DNA from: Lichenicola sp964248625 | GTDB taxonomy: Bacteria > Pseudomonadota > Alphaproteobacteria > Acetobacterales > Acetobacteraceae | NCBI GenBank assembly: GCA_964248625.1 | Contig: CAXTZG010000002.1 | Location: forward strand, 47,990 to 111,989 | Direction of reading: 5' to 3' | DNA length: 64,000 nt | Shown here: piece by piece, positions 1 through 8,085 of the stretch | Numbering within the stretch: position 1 is the stretch's first letter | Layout of the letters: each line of letters opens with the position of its first letter | Position numbers and translations under genes: made by a program | Notes under the pieces: generated by a model | Database searches by the model: none | The model's input: only the letters and a program-made list of their open reading frames with translations | What the model was told of the DNA's origin: nothing

Positions 1-85
1 TGCGGACGATCCGGCTGCGCAGCACGCGCTTCAGCATGGCGCTCGGCGATGTTTCACGTGGAACATCCAGGCGACGCGCGAGCAT
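1..85 (-). CDS. Partial unidentified gene, N-terminal 28 codons only
   Basis: An open frame starts at an ATG (complement of 83-85) and runs off the window edge. A GGAGG Shine-Dalgarno (complement of 93-97) lies 7 nt upstream. The visible peptide begins MLARRLDVPRETSP and is basic; too little is visible to name a family. It lies 39 nt beyond the aroC stop on the same strand, so it is probably the next gene of the fabI-aroC operon. A parS-like 16-mer sits inside its codons 8-13. Confidence 0.5.
   Translation of the reverse strand, partial: MLARRLDVPRETSPSAMLKRVLRSRIVR
50..65. promoter_or_regulatory. parS-like centromere site
   Basis: TGTTTCACGTGGAACA is the exact reverse complement of TGTTCCACGTGAAACA, a form of the bacterial parS site bound by chromosomal ParB. 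It differs from the symmetric consensus at one half-site base. It lies within the coding sequence of the partial gene at the window edge, and intragenic parS sites are known. ParB binding and proximity to the origin are inferred; no parAB, gidA or dnaA gene is visible here. Confidence 0.6.
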
Positions 86-124
86 CGTCAGGCCTCCGAG
101 CACTCCTGTGACGACGCATGATGC

Positions 125-1198
125 CTAGCGTCCGGTTTGGCCACGGTGCCGCAACAGGTGATCGGCCAGCACGCAGGCCAGCATCGCCTCGCCGACTGGA
201 ACCGCCCGGATGCCGACGCACGGGTCATGCCGTCCCGTGGTCGACACCTCGACCGCCTCCCCGTCGCGGGTCACCGAGGCGACCGGGGTCAGGATCGAGC
301 TGGTCGGCTTCACCGCGAAGCGCGCCGTCACCGGCTGGCCGGTCGAGATGCCGCCCAGCACGCCGCCGGCCTGGTTGGAGCCGAACGCGATGCGTCCGTC
401 TCGCATCGTCATCGCGTCGGCATTGTTCTCGCCGCTGAGGCTTGCGGCGGCGAACCCGGCGCCGATCTCCACGCCCTTGACCGCATTGATGCCCATCAGC
501 GCCGCGGCGAGATCGGCATCCAGCTTGCCGTAGAGCGGGGCCCCGAGCCCGGGCGGCACGCCATCGGCCTCCAGGGCGATGATCGCCCCCGTCGACGAGC
601 CCTCCTTGCGCACCTGATCCAGATACGCCTCCCAGCCCGGCACGGCGGCTGCGTCGGGACAGAAGAACGGGTTGCGCCCGGTCTCGTCCCAGTCCCAGCG
701 CGCGGGATCGATGCCGTGCGGCCCCACCTGCACCAGCGCCCCGCGGATCTGCACCCCGGGTCCGAGCACCAGCCGCGCCACGGCGCCGGCGGCCACCCGT
801 ACCGCGGTCTCCCGCGCCGAGGAGCGCCCGCCGCCGCGCGGATCGCGCAGGCCGTATTTCAGCTCGTAGGCGACATCAGCGTGCCCCGGACGATAGCGGT
901 CGACGAGGTTGCCATAGTCCTTGCTGCGCTGGTCGACGTTTTCGATTTGCAGCGAGATCGGCGTGCCCGTCGTGTGCCCCTCGTAGGTGCCCGACAGGAT
1001 GCGCACGGCATCCGGCTCGCGCCGCTGCGTGGTGAAGCGCGACTGCCCCGGCCGCCTGCGGTCGAGGAACGGCTGGATGTCGGTCTCGGACAGCGCCAGT
1101 CCCGGCGGGCAGCCATCGATCACGCAGCCGATCGCCGGCCCGTGGCTCTCGCCCCAGCTGGTGACGCGAAACAGGTGGCCAAAACTGTTGTGCGACAT
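125..1198 (-). CDS. aroC: Chorismate synthase
   Basis: Converts 5-enolpyruvylshikimate-3-phosphate to chorismate, the last step of the shikimate pathway, using reduced FMN; cytoplasmic. The 357-residue product has the usual family length. It starts MSHNSFGHLFRVTSWGESHG, which contains the N-terminal family signature. It continues with RRRPGQS, then DPRGGGRSSARETA (the FMN/substrate-binding segment), and near the C-terminus has the GRHDPC signature. The start lies 24 nt after the fabI stop on the same strand, so the two are very probably co-transcribed. Confidence 0.97.
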   Translation of the reverse strand: MSHNSFGHLFRVTSWGESHGPAIGCVIDGCPPGLALSETDIQPFLDRRRPGQSRFTTQRREPDAVRILSGTYEGHTTGTPISLQIENVDQRSKDYGNLVDRYRPGHADVAYELKYGLRDPRGGGRSSARETAVRVAAGAVARLVLGPGVQIRGALVQVGPHGIDPARWDWDETGRNPFFCPDAAAVPGWEAYLDQVRKEGSSTGAIIALEADGVPPGLGAPLYGKLDADLAAALMGINAVKGVEIGAGFAAASLSGENNADAMTMRDGRIAFGSNQAGGVLGGISTGQPVTARFAVKPTSSILTPVASVTRDGEAVEVSTTGRHDPCVGIRAVPVGEAMLACVLADHLLRHRGQTGR

Positions 1199-1222
1199 CG
1201 CCCTCGGTCCGGCGCCGGACCG

Positions 1223-2062
1223 TCAGTCCTTGATGGTGGCGATGTCGGGGGCTGCCGGGTTCTTCATGCCGACCAGATGATAGCCGCTGTCGACATGATG
1301 CACCTCGCCGGTGACCCCGGCCGACAGGTCCGACAGCAGATACAGCCCGGCGCCGCCGACCTCGTCGATGCTCACGTTGCGCTCGAGCGGCGCGTTCAGC
1401 TGGTTCCATTTCAGGATGTAGCTGAAATCGCCGATGCCGCTGGCCGCCAGCGTCTTGATCGGGCCGGCCGAGATGGCGTTCACGCGAATGCCGTCGCCGC
1501 CCAGATCGGTCGCCATGTAGCGCACCGACGCCTCCAGCGCCGCCTTGGCCACGCCCATCATGTTGTAGTGCGGCATCACCCGCTCGGCGCCGAGATAGGT
1601 CAGGGTCAGCAGCGAGCCGCCCGACTGCATCAGCGCGCTCGCCCGCCTGGCGACGGCGGTGAAGGAATAGCAGGAGATGTCGAGCGCCTGCAGAAAGGCG
1701 TCGCGCGGCGTGTCGAGGTAGCGGCCGCGCAGATACTGCTTGTCGGCCCAGCCGATCGCATGCACCAGGAAGTCGAACCTGCCCCAGGCGCTCTCGATCT
1801 GCGCGAAGGTCTCGTCCATCGCCGCATCGTCCGAAACGTCGCAGGGCAGCACGATCGTGCTGCCGACGCTGTCTGCCAGCGGCCGCACGCGCTTCTCCAG
1901 CGCCTCGCCCTGGAAGGTGAAGGCGAGTTCGGCCCCCTGTGCGGCACAGGCCGAGGCGATGCCCCAGGCGATCGAGCGGTTGTTGGCAACGCCCATGATC
2001 AGTCCGCGCTTGCCCTGCATCAGGGTGCCGCGGAGGGGAAGGTTGCTGGGGCCCTCTGGCAT
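1223..2062 (-). CDS. fabI: Enoyl-[acyl-carrier-protein] reductase (NADH)
   Basis: Reduces trans-2-enoyl-ACP in the last step of each fatty-acid elongation cycle. It is an SDR-fold enzyme: the N-terminal GLIMGVANNRSIAWG is the FabI-type cofactor loop. The catalytic Tyr/Lys motif is YNMMGVAKAAL, and VNAISAGPIKTLAA follows. The frame stays open upstream to a TTG at 2146. The ATG at 2062 gives 279 residues and has a purine-rich GAGATCGAGA upstream; an internal ATG at 2020 would give 265 residues. Downstream aroC follows after 24 nt. Confidence 0.95.
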   Translation of the reverse strand: MPEGPSNLPLRGTLMQGKRGLIMGVANNRSIAWGIASACAAQGAELAFTFQGEALEKRVRPLADSVGSTIVLPCDVSDDAAMDETFAQIESAWGRFDFLVHAIGWADKQYLRGRYLDTPRDAFLQALDISCYSFTAVARRASALMQSGGSLLTLTYLGAERVMPHYNMMGVAKAALEASVRYMATDLGGDGIRVNAISAGPIKTLAASGIGDFSYILKWNQLNAPLERNVSIDEVGGAGLYLLSDLSAGVTGEVHHVDSGYHLVGMKNPAAPDIATIKD

Positions 2063-2130
2063 GGACGGTCTCGATCTCGGTGGGCGGGGAATGAACTGGA
2101 AGCAGGCTGCCACGCTCGTGGTCGCACACC

Positions 2131-2167
2131 GCCCTGGACGGGACAAGGGGCGGACCTTCCCCCTTGG
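2131..2167. repeat. Degenerate half-copy of a palindromic repeat in the fabI/pdxH divergent region
   Basis: The segment contains CAAGGGG and CCCCTTG (2144-2150 and 2160-2166), perfect 7-bp inverted arms around a 9-nt loop. The neighbouring GCCCTGGAC and CAAGGGGCGGA strings resemble the central part of the two-hairpin element at 18545-18585. It lies between the divergent fabI and pdxH starts, so it could instead be a regulatory hairpin. The relationship to the second element is inferred from about 20 shared positions. Confidence 0.35.
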
Positions 2168-2229
2168 CGCGACATCCGGGGCGGAGCAGAGTTCTGCCGG
2201 TCGCGGCGCGATCCGCCTTGGAGGAAATC

Positions 2230-2832
2230 ATGGCGCATGCGCCACTCGACGTGGTCGCCGACCCGGTCGCACTGTTCCGGATCTGGCTGGACGACGCCAC
2301 CGCGACCGAGCCGAACGACCCGACGGCCATGGCCCTGGCGACCGTGTCGGCAGACGGCATGCCGTCGGTGCGCATGGTGCTGCTCAAGGACGTCGATGAC
2401 CGCGGCTTCGTGTTCTACACCAACAAGCAGAGCCGCAAGGCCGGACATCTGGGGGCGAGCCGCCAGGCCGGGCTGCTGTTCCATTGGAAGACCCAGCGCC
2501 GCCAGGTGCGGATCGAGGGCGCGATCGAGGATGTCGCCGACGCCGACGCCGACAGCTATTTCCGCAGCCGGGCCCGCATCTCGCGTCTGGGCGCCATCGC
2601 GTCGGATCAGTCGCGGCCGCTGCCGGAGCGCGCCGAGCTCGAACGCCGCCTGGCAGACGCCGACGCGCGCCATCCGGGCGAGGACGTGCCGCGCCCGACG
2701 CACTGGTCCGGCTACCGCGTGCTGCCGGCGCTGATGGAGTTCTGGCAGGACATGCCATACCGCCTGCACGACCGGATGGTGTATCGTCGCGACGACGGAG
2801 TCGGCTGGCAGACCACCCGTCTCTATCCCTGA
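2230..2832 (+). CDS. pdxH: Pyridoxamine 5'-phosphate oxidase
   Basis: FMN-dependent oxidase that makes pyridoxal 5'-phosphate from PNP or PMP. The ATG at 2230 is preceded by GGAGGAA and yields 200 residues, the usual length. Family segments visible: PNDPTAMALATVSADGMPSV, RMVLLKDVDDRGFVFYTNKQ and, after RQVRIEG, SDQSRPLP. The C-terminus RRDDGVGWQTTRLYP carries the characteristic W-x-x-x-R-L-x-P ending. It is transcribed divergently from fabI; a universal stress protein gene follows after 30 nt. Confidence 0.96.
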   Translation: MAHAPLDVVADPVALFRIWLDDATATEPNDPTAMALATVSADGMPSVRMVLLKDVDDRGFVFYTNKQSRKAGHLGASRQAGLLFHWKTQRRQVRIEGAIEDVADADADSYFRSRARISRLGAIASDQSRPLPERAELERRLADADARHPGEDVPRPTHWSGYRVLPALMEFWQDMPYRLHDRMVYRRDDGVGWQTTRLYP

Positions 2833-2862
2833 TCCGCCCGCCCGATCCGGTGAGGACCATCC

Positions 2863-3762
2863 ATGAGCGACATCGTCTCGATCCTGTTGCCGCTCAACGG
2901 CGCTTCCACCGACGCTGCCGCGGTGGCGCTCGGGCTTCGCCTGGCGCGGCGCTTCCAGGCGCACCTGCAGGTGCTGCATGTCGGCACCGACAGCCGGGAT
3001 GTGGCGCCGCTCGCCGGCGAAGGCCTGTCCGGGGCGATGGTCGAGGAGATGATGACCGTGGCCGGGCATGACTCGAGCCGACGCCTGCTGGGCGTGCGGG
3101 CCCTGTTCCAGGCCGGCCTGAAGCAGGACGAGGCCGCGGCCGGTTCCGCGCTTGAGCTCGTCGACCGGCTGCCGCGCCCGACCGCCGCCGGGCGGCACGC
3201 CACCGTCGGCTTCCGCTCGGTGCTGGGCCGCGAGCACGAGCTGGTCGCCCATGCCGCGCGCCTGTCGGACCTGATCGTCGTGCCGCATGCCGCATCCGAG
3301 GATACGATGTCCTCGTCGGAGGCGCTGCATGCGGTGCTGTTCGATAGCGGGCGGCCGGTGATCGTCGCATCCAGGCAGGTCCCCGACACGATCGGCCGCC
3401 GCATCTGCATCGCCTGGAACGGCACCACCGAGAGCGCGTCGGCGGTGCTGTCGGCGATGGACTGGCTGCAGCGGGCGGACGCCGTGCAGGTGCTGTATTC
3501 GGACGACTACCAGCGGCGCGGACCCGAGGCCGGCGAGCTCGTCGACTACCTGGCCGGCCACGGCATCGACGCCCAGCCGGGGTCGTTCAGGCGGCTCGGC
3601 GAGCGGGTGGGCGCCGGGCTGCTGGCGGCCGTCGACGCGTTTGGCGCCGACCTGCTGGTGATAGGCGCCTATTCGCATTCCCGGCTGCGCCAGATGATCC
3701 TGGGCGGGGTGACCCGGCACGTCATCGAGCAGGCCACGCTGCCGGTGCTGATGGCCCGCTGA
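2863..3762 (+). CDS. Universal stress protein family protein
   Basis: 299 residues, about twice a single Usp domain. The N-terminal half (SDIVSILLPLNGAS and following) looks like a degenerate Usp domain. The C-terminal half begins RRICIAWNGTTESASAVLSA and ends in the Usp nucleotide loop with pattern G-x2-S-x9-GG-x-T (GAYSHSRLRQMILGGVTRHV), followed by LPVLMAR. This suggests an ATP-binding tandem Usp protein of cytoplasmic stress response; the specific role is unknown. It lies 30 nt after pdxH and converges on the next gene. Confidence 0.85.
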   Translation: MSDIVSILLPLNGASTDAAAVALGLRLARRFQAHLQVLHVGTDSRDVAPLAGEGLSGAMVEEMMTVAGHDSSRRLLGVRALFQAGLKQDEAAAGSALELVDRLPRPTAAGRHATVGFRSVLGREHELVAHAARLSDLIVVPHAASEDTMSSSEALHAVLFDSGRPVIVASRQVPDTIGRRICIAWNGTTESASAVLSAMDWLQRADAVQVLYSDDYQRRGPEAGELVDYLAGHGIDAQPGSFRRLGERVGAGLLAAVDAFGADLLVIGAYSHSRLRQMILGGVTRHVIEQATLPVLMAR

Positions 3763-3802
3763 AGCCCTGAACCGCGCCGGGCGTCGGGCCCGTGACGGTC
3801 CG

Positions 3803-4483
3803 CTAGATCCCCGGCATCTCGTTCACCGCCACCACGCGCCAGATGCTGTCATGCCGCTCCAGGATGGTGAGCGACAGGTTCTGCACCGACAGCCGCAGCG
3901 ACGTCGCCGCATCGACCCCGAGCGCATGGGCCGCCGCCGCGCGGATCGCGCCGCCATGGCTGACGACAACGATGTCGCGCCCGTCATGCGTGTCGGCAAG
4001 CCGCTCCAGCGTCGCGCCGACCCGGGCGCAGACCGCCACCATGCTTTCACCGCCCGGAGGCACCTCCTCGGCCGCCATCGGCCAGAACGGGTGCGGCGTC
4101 ATGCTCAGCTTCTCGGGCAGCTCGTGATGCTGCAGCCCGTGATACTCGCCCATCGACTGCTCGATCAGCCCTTCCTCCACGGTCCAGGCGGTCTCGGGGT
4201 AGCCCGCCTGCTGGATCGCATGCGCGGTGCGCTGGGTGCGCGAGAGCGGCGTGGTGACCCAGGCCGCGTCGCGCGGCAGCCGTGCCGCCAGCGCCTGGTA
4301 CATCGGCACCTGGGCGATCAGGCTTTCCGGGCAGAGCGGCACGTCGAGCGAGCCATACAGCCTGAGCCGGGCGTTCTGCTCCACCAGCGCATGCCGGATC
4401 AGCCAGAAGCGCGTGATCCCGGGCGCCAGGACCGGGGTGTCGAGAAAGGCGGCGCGCTGCGTCATGGCGATCGGGTCCGGCAT
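3803..4483 (-). CDS. Histidine phosphatase family protein (phosphoglycerate-mutase fold)
   Basis: 226 residues. The phosphohistidine motif is FWLIRHALVEQN (RHA instead of the more common RHG). A second arginine lies in TPLSRTQRTAHAI, an acidic residue in IEQSMGEYHG, and the second catalytic histidine in VVVSHGGAIRAA. These support a phosphatase of the CobC/GpmB group; the substrate cannot be read from the sequence. No good Shine-Dalgarno precedes the ATG at 4483, and an ATG six codons in is an alternative start. The large PLP-like gene lies upstream on the same strand, 77 nt away. Confidence 0.85.
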   Translation of the reverse strand: MPDPIAMTQRAAFLDTPVLAPGITRFWLIRHALVEQNARLRLYGSLDVPLCPESLIAQVPMYQALAARLPRDAAWVTTPLSRTQRTAHAIQQAGYPETAWTVEEGLIEQSMGEYHGLQHHELPEKLSMTPHPFWPMAAEEVPPGGESMVAVCARVGATLERLADTHDGRDIVVVSHGGAIRAAAAHALGVDAATSLRLSVQNLSLTILERHDSIWRVVAVNEMPGI

Positions 4484-4560
4484 GCTGAGGTCCGAGGAGA
4501 GGTTTCCATCAGCTCAGAGCCCGGTGGCGACAAAAGGGCAAGACCGCCTGCGGTCACGGA

Positions 4561-6789
4561 TCAGATGTCGAGCCCCGGATCGGCACGCCGGCGCAGCGGC
4601 ATGGCGGAGTCGAAACGGGGCTCCGGATCGAGCCGCACCAGCGCGTCCCAGCAGCGGAGCAGCAGCCCGATCTTGCCGATGATCCGGCGCACGTCGCCGA
4701 TCTCGCGGGCCATCCGCGCCGAGCTGCCAAGCCCGCCATGCGACGGCTCGCCCGACAGCAGGCGCGCGCCCACCGAGATGCGCAGCGCGCCAGCCATCAC
4801 GCCGTCGAGCCGGTCATGCGCGACCGGCGCCGGCTGGCCGATATGGCAGAGCAGCCGGGCCAGCGCGCGATCGTCCGCGCCGGCCGCCGCGGGCAGCGCC
4901 CCCGTCACGTCGGCATTCAGCCAGCGATAAACCAGGCGCGCCCGCGCCATGTCGAGCGGCAGGCGGTCCGGGCCGCAGCCCGCCGGCTGCAGCACCAGGA
5001 AGCTCCGGATGGTCTGGAGCTGGTCCCAGGAGGGGGCGGCCGCGTCGGCCTCCACCGGCAGGTCGTCGCGCGCCGGCGGCGGCACCAGGACCGGCACCAC
5101 GTCCGGACTTGCCGCCATCGCCGCCTCGACGCCGTCAATGAAGGCAGCGGTGCGCTCTTGCGCCAGCCGGTCCGGCACCTGCGCAAAGGCCTGCATTTCG
5201 GCGACCGCCGCCTGCCAGCGCAGCACCAGGCCGAGATTGACCGTCCCGTCCGTTGCCGCAGCATCCGGAAGCACGGGCCGCGCCTCGGCCGGCCAGTCCG
5301 CTCCGCCGCCATAGGCGGCAAGCCCGGCCGGAAGCCGTCCCGGCCCGCGCAGCCGCCGTGCCAGCCGCTCCGGCAGCAGCAGCGCGCCGCAGAAGGGCGG
5401 TCCGGTGAAGAACTTGGAGCCGGTGATCATCACCATGCAGCCTTGCGCCACGTACTCCTGCACCCGCCTGCGGTCGAGCCGCGTCTGGCAGGCATCGACC
5501 ACCAGCTCGAGCCGGTCACCGAGCCGCCGCTGCAGCGCGTCCAGGCAGGCGGTTCCGGGCGCCAGCAGCCCGGTCTTCGACAGGTCGAGCCGGTGCAGCA
5601 GCACCGTCCGCCCTTGCGCCGCTTCCGCCTCGGCCATGCGCAGGCAGGCCGCGTCCACGGCATCCGGCGGCAGCAGCCGCCCGCCCGCATCCCGGATCGC
5701 CACGCTCAGCACGCGCGTGTCGTCGGAAAAGCCGTCGATCCGCTCGCCCTTGATCACGCGCCGGCCGAGCGCCGTGTCGCCGGCGAAATGCCGACCCGCC
5801 GCCGCCAGCGGCACGCCGGCTCCGGTCTCCTCCGGCGCCAGCAGGATGTTGCTGACCGGGCGCACGACGCCCCCCGCGCCCGGCAGGCCGCACAGCGCCA
5901 GCGCGATCATCTCGGCATCGGTGCCCGAGGCCGCCAGCACGACGGCGCAGGGATCCGGCAGCCGGTAATGCGCCGCGATGGCTGCGCGCACCTGCTCGGT
6001 CTCGTCCCGCAGCGCGTCCTGCGCGCGGCCGGCGAGTGCGGCGACCGCCAGCCGTCTGCGCGCGGCTTCGGCGCCCCCGAAGCCGCGTTCCGACAGCGAC
6101 GAGGCGGTGGAGGAAGCGAAGGTGACCGCCCAGGGCCGCGGGCGGTGGCTGCAGCCGTAGTGGTTCAGTCCGGTCCTCGGATCGACCGCGAGACGCGCGT
6201 CGCCGCCCTGCGCCATCAGCGTCTCGGCCGGTCCCAGCAGGCTCCAGCACTCGGCCAGCGTCCGGATCACCGGCTCCGGCATGAGACAGTCGGCCCCGCC
6301 AACGCCTGCCGCTCGCCGCAGCCGGCCGGAATGCCCCTGCAGGTTGCGCAGCCGTGCCCAGACCACGCCCAGCACGTCCGGCATCGGCATCTCGCCGCCC
6401 GACATCGGCGCCAGCCAGGAAACCGGATCGGGATAGGCCGGCTCGTCCGCCGGCGCCGCATCCAGCAGCCAGAAGCGCGAGGCGGTCCGGGCGGCATACA
6501 GCCCGGCCAGGATCGGCAGGTCGACGGGATTGACGACGGCCGTGCCGGGCGCGGTCCGGATCACCGCATCCAGCAGCATCGAGAGCTCGATGGCATGACG
6601 GATATGGAAGGCGCAGATTCGGGTCGGCCCGAGGCAGGCGGCGCCCAGCACGACGTCGCCGCCGGGATCGACGCGGAATGCCGTGTCGAGCGAGGCGTCG
6701 AAGACGAAGCGCTGGCGGTCGCCGACGACACGCAGGTCGGGGCGATCGAGCACGGCCAGCAGCCGGGTGTTCAGGTCTTCGGCAAACAC
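4561..6789 (-). CDS. Large unassigned protein with a PLP-dependent fold-type-I-like core
   Basis: I do not recognise the family. There are two adjacent GTG codons (6792, 6789); GAAGGAGGG lies 6 nt before the second, which I chose (742 residues). Residues about 215-500 look like a fold-type-I PLP enzyme: LAASGTDAEMIAL near 287-299 resembles a phosphate-binding loop, VVDACQ near 431-436 carries the Asp that would contact the pyridine nitrogen, and ITGSK near 456-460 offers the Schiff-base lysine. The first about 200 residues and the last about 200 match nothing I know. There is no signal peptide or membrane segment. It is followed by a histidine phosphatase gene. Confidence 0.6.
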   Translation of the reverse strand: MFAEDLNTRLLAVLDRPDLRVVGDRQRFVFDASLDTAFRVDPGGDVVLGAACLGPTRICAFHIRHAIELSMLLDAVIRTAPGTAVVNPVDLPILAGLYAARTASRFWLLDAAPADEPAYPDPVSWLAPMSGGEMPMPDVLGVVWARLRNLQGHSGRLRRAAGVGGADCLMPEPVIRTLAECWSLLGPAETLMAQGGDARLAVDPRTGLNHYGCSHRPRPWAVTFASSTASSLSERGFGGAEAARRRLAVAALAGRAQDALRDETEQVRAAIAAHYRLPDPCAVVLAASGTDAEMIALALCGLPGAGGVVRPVSNILLAPEETGAGVPLAAAGRHFAGDTALGRRVIKGERIDGFSDDTRVLSVAIRDAGGRLLPPDAVDAACLRMAEAEAAQGRTVLLHRLDLSKTGLLAPGTACLDALQRRLGDRLELVVDACQTRLDRRRVQEYVAQGCMVMITGSKFFTGPPFCGALLLPERLARRLRGPGRLPAGLAAYGGGADWPAEARPVLPDAAATDGTVNLGLVLRWQAAVAEMQAFAQVPDRLAQERTAAFIDGVEAAMAASPDVVPVLVPPPARDDLPVEADAAAPSWDQLQTIRSFLVLQPAGCGPDRLPLDMARARLVYRWLNADVTGALPAAAGADDRALARLLCHIGQPAPVAHDRLDGVMAGALRISVGARLLSGEPSHGGLGSSARMAREIGDVRRIIGKIGLLLRCWDALVRLDPEPRFDSAMPLRRRADPGLDI

Positions 6790-7029
6790 CACAGCCCTCC
6801 TTCGGCGCGAGCGGTCCGTGCACGCGCACGATAGCTGGCAGGCGACGTCCAGCGAAGCGGGCGCGGTGCATCGCCCGGCGACTCTGTCTCATCGGGCGGG
6901 ACGCCGGCAATGCCGCGAAACGCACCCACCGGACGCGCGGCGTGCGTTGCTCCTGCAACGGTTGCCTGAGCGCTGCAGCGCTGCCAAGCTGAACCCTCGC
7001 TGGCCTAGCGCCGAACATGGGATCGATGA

Positions 7030-8085
7030 ATGCGGATTCTCCTGACAGGCGGTTGCGGCTTTATTGGCTCTGCCGTGGTGAGGCACCTGATCCGATCCAC
7101 AGCGCACGCGGTCGTCAACGTCGACAAGATGACCTATGCCGCCTCCGAGGATGCGCTGGAGGAGACGCTGCGCGATCCGCGCCATACGCTGGTGAAGGCC
7201 GACATCGCCGACCTCGCCGCGATGAAGGCGGTGTTCGACGAGCATCGGCCCGATGCCGTCATGCATCTCGCCGCGGAAAGCCATGTCGACCGCTCGATCG
7301 ACGGGCCGGCCGTGTTCATCCAGACCAACGTGGTCGGCACCTTCTCGATGCTGGAGGCGGCGCGCGCCTACTGGTCGGGGCTCGGGGGCGAGGCGAGAGC
7401 GGCGTTCCGCTTCCATCACATCTCCACCGACGAGGTGTTCGGGGCCTTGGAGGCGCACGATCCGCCTTTCACCGAGACGACGCCGTATGATCCGCGCAGC
7501 CCCTATTCGGCGAGCAAGGCCGCCTCGGACCATCTGGTGCGCGCCTGGTACCACACCTACGGCCTGCCCGCCTTCGTCACCAACACCACCAACAATTACG
7601 GCTTCTGGCATTTCCCCGAGAAGCTGATCCCGCTGGTCACCATCAACGCCATCGAGGGCCGCGAGCTGCCGGTCTATGGCGACGGCTCCAACGTGCGCGA
7701 CTGGCTGTTCGTCGAGGATCACGCGGCCGCCCTGGTCAAGGCGGTGGAAGTGGGCGTGCCCGGCGAGACCTACGCCATCGGCGCCCGTCAGCCGCGCTCC
7801 AACCTGCAGGTGGTGCAGGCGATCTGCCGCACCCTGGACGAGCTGCGCCCCGATCCGGCCGGCCCGCGCGAGCGCCTGATCCGCTACGTGACCGACCGGC
7901 CGGGCCATGACTGGCGCTACGAGATCGATGCGAGCCATGCCGAGCGGTCGCTCGACTGGAAGGCCGACCACGACTTCGAGACCGGCATCCGTCGCACGGT
8001 GCAGTGGTACCTGGATCATCAGGAGTGGTGGGAGGCGATCCGGTCGGGCCGCTACACCGGACAGCGCTTGGGGACAGCGGCATGA
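7030..8085 (+). CDS. rfbB: dTDP-glucose 4,6-dehydratase
   Basis: NAD-dependent extended SDR that converts dTDP-glucose to dTDP-4-keto-6-deoxyglucose in dTDP-L-rhamnose synthesis. It starts MRILLTGGCGFIGSAVVRHL (Rossmann motif), then has AAESHVDRSI, HISTDEVFG and PYSASKAASDHLVRA (catalytic Tyr-x3-Lys), with TNNYG and the GDGSNVRDWLFVEDH substrate loop. The 351-residue length is normal. It opens the rfbBACD operon, and its TGA overlaps the ATG of rfbA as ATGA. About 240 nt separate it from the divergent PLP-like gene and should hold the promoter. Confidence 0.97.
   Translation: MRILLTGGCGFIGSAVVRHLIRSTAHAVVNVDKMTYAASEDALEETLRDPRHTLVKADIADLAAMKAVFDEHRPDAVMHLAAESHVDRSIDGPAVFIQTNVVGTFSMLEAARAYWSGLGGEARAAFRFHHISTDEVFGALEAHDPPFTETTPYDPRSPYSASKAASDHLVRAWYHTYGLPAFVTNTTNNYGFWHFPEKLIPLVTINAIEGRELPVYGDGSNVRDWLFVEDHAAALVKAVEVGVPGETYAIGARQPRSNLQVVQAICRTLDELRPDPAGPRERLIRYVTDRPGHDWRYEIDASHAERSLDWKADHDFETGIRRTVQWYLDHQEWWEAIRSGRYTGQRLGTAA

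Noticed and set aside
137..2734. 865-codon rightward open frame opposite aroC and fabI
   Set aside because: It is antisense to two certain genes and partly overlaps pdxH; its His/Arg/Ala-rich translation shows no domain and is typical of the reverse strand of high-GC genes.
3777..3792. Short CGGGC/GCCCG inverted repeat between two convergent genes as a terminator
   Set aside because: Only 5-bp arms and no T-run on either strand; too weak in DNA of this GC content.
4738..6834. 698-codon rightward open frame
   Set aside because: Antisense to the PLP-like gene. The leftward frame has a strong ribosome site and structured motifs; the rightward one is Arg/Gln/His-rich without any.
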